A stretch of 9,185 nucleotides of DNA, taken from the NCBI GenBank assembly GCA_051000345.1, contig JBPCOJ010000096.1, positions 1 to 9,185 of the forward strand. The letters run 5' to 3'. Below are positions 6,245 through 9,185 of this stretch, in pieces (within the stretch, counting starts at the first letter, position 1; the number at the start of each line of letters is the position of its first letter). Position numbers and translations under genes: made by a program. The notes under the pieces are model-generated. The model was not told the DNA's origin and did no database searches. It worked only from the letters and a program-made list of their open reading frames with translations. The DNA is from JBHENC01 sp051000345. GTDB lineage: Bacteria > Acidobacteriota > Blastocatellia > Pyrinomonadales > Pyrinomonadaceae.

Positions 6245-7541
6245 ACCAGATTATACCGAAAATAGGGCATACACCGCCGCTGTCTGCGCCGCACGACGCG
6301 CGGCCTGTGCGAATCGTCACCGCTTCCGTTTTAGGCGAAGTCTTAAAATCAATTGCGATACCTTGCCAATCGTTTGTGCCGACGGAAAGCGCGCGCGATG
6401 TGCCGAGCAACGCGTCCGTGTTCGCGTCAACGATTTCTATGATCGGCTGCCCTGCCGTCCTTAAATCCTTTGTGCGCGCGTAAAATTCCACACGATACTG
6501 CGCGCCCGGCTCGACGGCGATTAATTGCGCGAGGCTATTAAACGCAAGCTGCCCGGAAGAGTTAAAGACGACGCGCAAGCTGCGCGCGCCGCCGTGACGG
6601 TTCAAAGAATCGAAGGCAACGCTTGCCTGCGGCGGAGTGGAGCGAATCTGCCAATCGAAAATCGTCGCGTCATTTGCGCCCGCATCCTTTTCAAAACCGC
6701 CGTTCGTCAATTGCCCGATGACAGGCACGCCCGCGCCATCATCGCCCGCCAGATTCCTGTAAACCGCGTTGGCGGCGCGATAACGTCTCGCATCGGCCAA
6801 CGCTTTAATGATTGCTTTGCCCGTCGCGCTCTGCTCTTTCTTTTCACCCGCGCTCAAGGCGTTCCACACTTGAAGCGCATCGTCTACGCGCGTCCGCCCG
6901 ACAAGGTAAAGCGCTAATTCCGCCTGCGTCGCGGGAGAACGCGCGACAGCCGTTTTGAGCGCCGCAAGATCAGCGCCGTAAACGCGCATCGCCGCCTCGA
7001 ACACAGGCACGCGAAACGTCGGATACGCTTCCGCCGCTCGCTGCAATTCCGCGAACGCTTCATCCGTGCGTTTTTCGCGCAGCAGCAGATTGCCCAGATA
7101 CCAACGCGGGTAAGCGTAAGCGGGAGCGAGTTCGACAGCACGGCGCAAAGCTTTTTCCGCGCCCGCCGCATCGCCCGCCTGCTCGCGCGCCTGCCCCACA
7201 TCGAGCCACAAACGAAAATCGTTGGGCGACAAACCCGCTGCTTCTTCATAGCCGCGCAAGGCCGCCTGCGCCGCTTCGGGAGAGAAATCCTTTTTCGCCA
7301 GAGTCGCCGCAGACCAGTGCGTGACAGGATCATCCGGCGCGAGCTTGACGGCATCGCGCGCCGCCTCCATTCCGCCCTGTTCCACGTTCGGCGCATACTC
7401 CGCCATCGTATTGCCGACATACCAGCGCGCGGCATACCACGACCCCGCGAGCACGAGCGCAACCGGCGCGAGAAGCAGCACGCGCAAAACCGGAGCACGC
7501 ACGTTGATAAGCTTTAATTGATCCGAAGTCGTCTGGCTCAC
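6159..7541 (-). CDS. Membrane-anchored TPR protein with C-terminal carbohydrate-binding-like domain
   Basis: 460 residues. One membrane helix at about 18-38 (RVLLLAPVALVLAGSWYAA) with little before it makes this a signal anchor, with the rest outside the cytoplasm. TPR-type helix pairs cover about 55-270; clear units include WLDVGQAREQAGDAAGAEKA (112-131) and YPRWYLGNLLLREKRTDEAF (144-163). From NGGFEKDAG (280-288) the pattern is that of a CBM4/9-like or CBM-22-like jelly roll: HGGARSLRVVF (316-326), VEPGAQYRVEFYAR (343-356), WQGIAIDF (392-399), and WYDDFTLQR (432-440). C417 and C425 could form a disulfide. The last 19 residues are polar and lie over the start of the ligase gene. Start is GTG 7541 with no Shine-Dalgarno. 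Similar TPR proteins occur next to Wzy_C genes. A role in organising or binding the polysaccharide is inferred; no catalytic residues are seen. Confidence 0.85.
   Translation of the reverse strand: MSQTTSDQLKLINVRAPVLRVLLLAPVALVLAGSWYAARWYVGNTMAEYAPNVEQGGMEAARDAVKLAPDDPVTHWSAATLAKKDFSPEAAQAALRGYEEAAGLSPNDFRLWLDVGQAREQAGDAAGAEKALRRAVELAPAYAYPRWYLGNLLLREKRTDEAFAELQRAAEAYPTFRVPVFEAAMRVYGADLAALKTAVARSPATQAELALYLVGRTRVDDALQVWNALSAGEKKEQSATGKAIIKALADARRYRAANAVYRNLAGDDGAGVPVIGQLTNGGFEKDAGANDATIFDWQIRSTPPQASVAFDSLNRHGGARSLRVVFNSSGQLAFNSLAQLIAVEPGAQYRVEFYARTKDLRTAGQPIIEIVDANTDALLGTSRALSVGTNDWQGIAIDFKTSPKTEAVTIRTGRASCGADSGGVCPIFGIIWYDDFTLQRIGGNSSERRRDNSGSNSAPK
6250..6255 (-). promoter_or_regulatory. 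Perfect -10 box 5 bases upstream of the ligase ATG
   Basis: TATAAT on the minus strand, then CTGGT, then ATG 6244. This spacing puts the expected transcription start on the ATG itself, as in leaderless mRNAs. No -35 is seen at 17 bases, and the box also codes for residues of the upstream TPR protein (Gly-Ile-Ile), so it may be chance. Confidence 0.35.
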
Positions 7542-7547
7542 AATGAT

Positions 7548-7578
7548 AATCTACAATACCTTAACGTGCAGTTTACAA
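7548..7578 (-). promoter_or_regulatory. Possible promoter of the TPR gene, leaderless type
   Basis: TAGATT (7553-7548, fits TAnnnT) is followed by six bases and then GTG 7541. TTGTAA (7578-7573) lies 19 bases upstream of the -10 and is a fair -35, though the spacer is long. The region is noncoding and AT-rich, which supports a promoter here. Confidence 0.4.
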
Positions 7579-7606
7579 TAAGCTGGTTAAGTGAATAGTT
7601 TAAGAG

Positions 7607-7635
7607 TTGCGATTAAAGTTAAAGAATCGTCGCAA
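7607..7635. terminator. Hairpin downstream of the fused transferase gene, weak terminator candidate
   Basis: TTGCGA (7607-7612) pairs with TCGCAA (7630-7635) around a 17-base loop. An alternative pairs TTGCGATT with AATC..GCAA with a 3-base bulge. It lies 22 bases after the stop of the gene at 7657 and before the TPR promoter candidate. No T-run follows on the minus strand, so it may be a pause, processing or regulator site instead. Confidence 0.25.
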
Positions 7636-7642
7636 TCAATAA

Positions 7643-7670
7643 TTATTCGCCGCTTATTATTCGCCGCTTA
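7643..7670. repeat. 14-bp perfect tandem duplication across a stop codon
   Basis: TTATTCGCCGCTTA occurs at 7643-7656 and again at 7657-7670 without a gap. The second copy holds the last codons (Leu-Ser-Gly-Glu region) and stop of the fused transferase; the first is its downstream copy. It looks like a recent slippage duplication. Confidence 0.85.
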
Positions 7671-9185
7671 ATGTTTCAATTCTGAGGCGCATACGTTTGA
7701 GCGTAATATTTTCCGCCTCGCACTCGCGCAGTATTTCTTCGATACGCTCTTTTGGAAAACGTGAACTGGAGAGGACGACTTCATCGACTTTTAGTTCGCG
7801 GCAGATATTTCGCAAAGCGCCGTTGCCGCCGAGCACGCGCAAGCCGTGAATGACTTTTCCTTTTTTGCGCGAATCATCATCCACGAAGCCGACGGGCGCA
7901 TACTGCCATTCGCGGTTATTTAATAATTCCCTGAGCAGCAATTCGCCGCCGTCGCCGGCGCCGTAAATCAACACGCGCGCGCCCTCGCGCGATCTCGCCG
8001 TCGGCAGTATCTGTCGAAACAGGCGAAAGGCCATGCGGCTTCCGCCGATCATCATCAACAGCATCAAACCGTCGAGCAGAAAAACCGTGCGCGAAAATTC
8101 GCGGAAGCGAAACGCGAATAAAATTAGCAGCACGCTCGCCACCGAACTCAGAAAAACGCCCTTCGTAAACACAACGAAATCGTCCACGCTCGTATAGCGC
8201 CACAATCCTCTGTACACGCCGGACACAAGCAGCGTCGCCATCTTGACGAAGACAAGGAGCGGGACTGTGCGCAGAAACAATTGCCAATCGCGGCTCTCCG
8301 ACGAATACGGCCCGAAGACCACCGCGTATGCCGTGTAGTACGCCAAAATGATCAGCACCACATCGAGCAGCACCTCGAAGACGCGCCGCTTGTAAGAGAA
8401 ATCGACGAGAAAGCCGAACAGTTGATTATCAGTGCCTAGTTTCGGATCGTCTTCGTCGTAAACCTTAACGCCGGAGAGATACACGCCGAGCAAGGTCAGC
8501 ATCAAAGTGAATCCGGCAATCGCCGCAAGGCTCACATCCAGTTTCACTTGCCGCACAAATAGCGCGAGCACGCCGGAGAGCATCGCAAATCCGTAAAGCA
8601 TCAATACGGCGCGCCGCTCCGACATGCCGAGCGCGACGAGGCGATGCGATGTATGATCGCGCCCGCCCTGCGACGCGGCGCGCCCGGACAGCTTGCGCAA
8701 AACTGTAACGAGCGTCGTGTCAAAGATCGGTATCAGCAAAATCAGAATCGGCACGGACAGCACCGGCAGCAAACTGCGCGAGCGACCCGTCGTGCCTGAC
8801 GCGCTCAGAAGCGCCGTGCTTGCCAGAAAAAACCCTATGAACATCGAACCGCAGTCGCCCATGAAAATCGTCGCCGGATTAAAGTTATAAATCAAAAATC
8901 CGATAAGCGCGGCGGCGAACACGGCGAGCATAGTGGCTTCCGTCAACTGCCCGTTGGCGACGAAGCTAAAGGCGAGAAACACGGATGCGACGGCGGCGAT
9001 TCCGGCGGCAAGGCCATCCATGTTATCGAGTAGGTTGACGGCGTTCGTAATTCCGATCAACCAAACGATGGTAATAAAGATATTGAGCGGCTCCGAACTC
9101 GTCCACGGCAGCGTTAAGCCGAAGGCGACGACGAACGCCGCCGCCATAATCTGCCCGATCAATTTTTGATACGGCTTCGTGTGAA
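7657..9185 (-). CDS. Sugar-1-phosphate transferase (WecA/MraY family) fused to a CapD/WbpM-like N-terminal region, partial
   Basis: The frame is open to the right edge (508 residues visible), so the true start is outside; the visible beginning reads HTKPYQKLIGQ, normal for the cytoplasmic loop before a WecA helix. Numbering from the TTG codon at 9162: NAVNLLDNMDGLAAG (40-54) is the catalytic Asp-rich motif, FMGDCGS (100-106) the next, PIFDT (145-149), and GRDHTSHRL (167-175) the His motif (HxxHR). These identify a polyprenyl-phosphate sugar-1-phosphate transferase of the inner membrane, which starts repeat-unit synthesis. After about residue 255 come FSYKRRVFEVLLDVVLI, GVYRGLWRYTSVDDF (315-329) and further helices as in the N-terminus of CapD/WbpM, then a Rossmann domain VLIYGAGDGGELLLREL (397-413) and VGFVDDD (424-430). 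The protein stops at residue 501, so the SDR epimerase/dehydratase half with its YxxxK active site is absent. Transferase activity is likely; the role of the Rossmann part (nucleotide sensing or binding) is inferred. Confidence 0.9.
   Translation of the reverse strand, partial: HTKPYQKLIGQIMAAAFVVAFGLTLPWTSSEPLNIFITIVWLIGITNAVNLLDNMDGLAAGIAAVASVFLAFSFVANGQLTEATMLAVFAAALIGFLIYNFNPATIFMGDCGSMFIGFFLASTALLSASGTTGRSRSLLPVLSVPILILLIPIFDTTLVTVLRKLSGRAASQGGRDHTSHRLVALGMSERRAVLMLYGFAMLSGVLALFVRQVKLDVSLAAIAGFTLMLTLLGVYLSGVKVYDEDDPKLGTDNQLFGFLVDFSYKRRVFEVLLDVVLIILAYYTAYAVVFGPYSSESRDWQLFLRTVPLLVFVKMATLLVSGVYRGLWRYTSVDDFVVFTKGVFLSSVASVLLILFAFRFREFSRTVFLLDGLMLLMMIGGSRMAFRLFRQILPTARSREGARVLIYGAGDGGELLLRELLNNREWQYAPVGFVDDDSRKKGKVIHGLRVLGGNGALRNICRELKVDEVVLSSSRFPKERIEEILRECEAENITLKRMRLRIETLSGE

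Noticed and set aside
7916..8287. 123-codon minus-strand ORF inside the fused transferase
   Set aside because: Shadow reading of a well-supported gene with intact motifs in its own frame.

Overview
The window is a surface-polysaccharide (exopolysaccharide, capsule or O-antigen type) locus from a bacterium of moderately high GC content. Almost every base is coding. There are no RNA genes, IS elements, phage genes or CRISPR arrays. Gene content (a WecA/MraY-type initiator fused to a CapD-like N-terminal region, a TPR/jelly-roll protein, an O-antigen ligase family protein, a flippase) and the scarcity of strong Shine-Dalgarno sites would fit an uncultured Acidobacteriota lineage such as Blastocatellia. 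That assignment is a low-confidence inference, not something read from a marker gene.

Layout. Five main genes run on the minus strand from right to left. (1) 7657 to beyond the right edge: a membrane sugar-1-phosphate transferase joined to a CapD/WbpM-like membrane plus Rossmann region, without the catalytic epimerase half. (2) 6159-7541: a membrane-anchored TPR protein with a C-terminal carbohydrate-binding-like jelly-roll domain. (3) 4625-6244: an O-antigen ligase/polymerase (Wzy_C) protein with an odd Arg6-Ser6 tail. (4) 2765-4348: a Wzx-type flippase. (5) 1508-2755: a GT-B fold glycosyltransferase of the TuaH-like kind. Between 3 and 4 lie about 275 bases with two tiny candidate ORFs, each joined to the preceding gene by a TGATG stop/start overlap. 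On the plus strand, 698-1450 is a SAM methyltransferase-like protein convergent with the glycosyltransferase. At the left edge, divergent from it, a polysaccharide deacetylase (NodB domain) starts at 580 and runs off the window.

How they may work together: the fused transferase would load the first sugar phosphate onto undecaprenyl phosphate, the glycosyltransferase would extend the unit, the flippase would move it across the membrane, and the Wzy_C protein would polymerise or ligate it. The TPR/jelly-roll protein could hold or organise the glycan outside the membrane, and the deacetylase and methyltransferase could tailor it. Chain-length (Wzz/Wzc) and outer-membrane export (Wza) genes are not in the window.

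Most notable: the domain fusion at the right edge; -10-like boxes only 5-6 bases upstream of two start codons with no Shine-Dalgarno, suggesting leaderless mRNAs; the TGATG-linked micro-ORFs; an 85-86 base overlap between the TPR and ligase genes; and a 14-bp tandem duplication that duplicates a stop codon.
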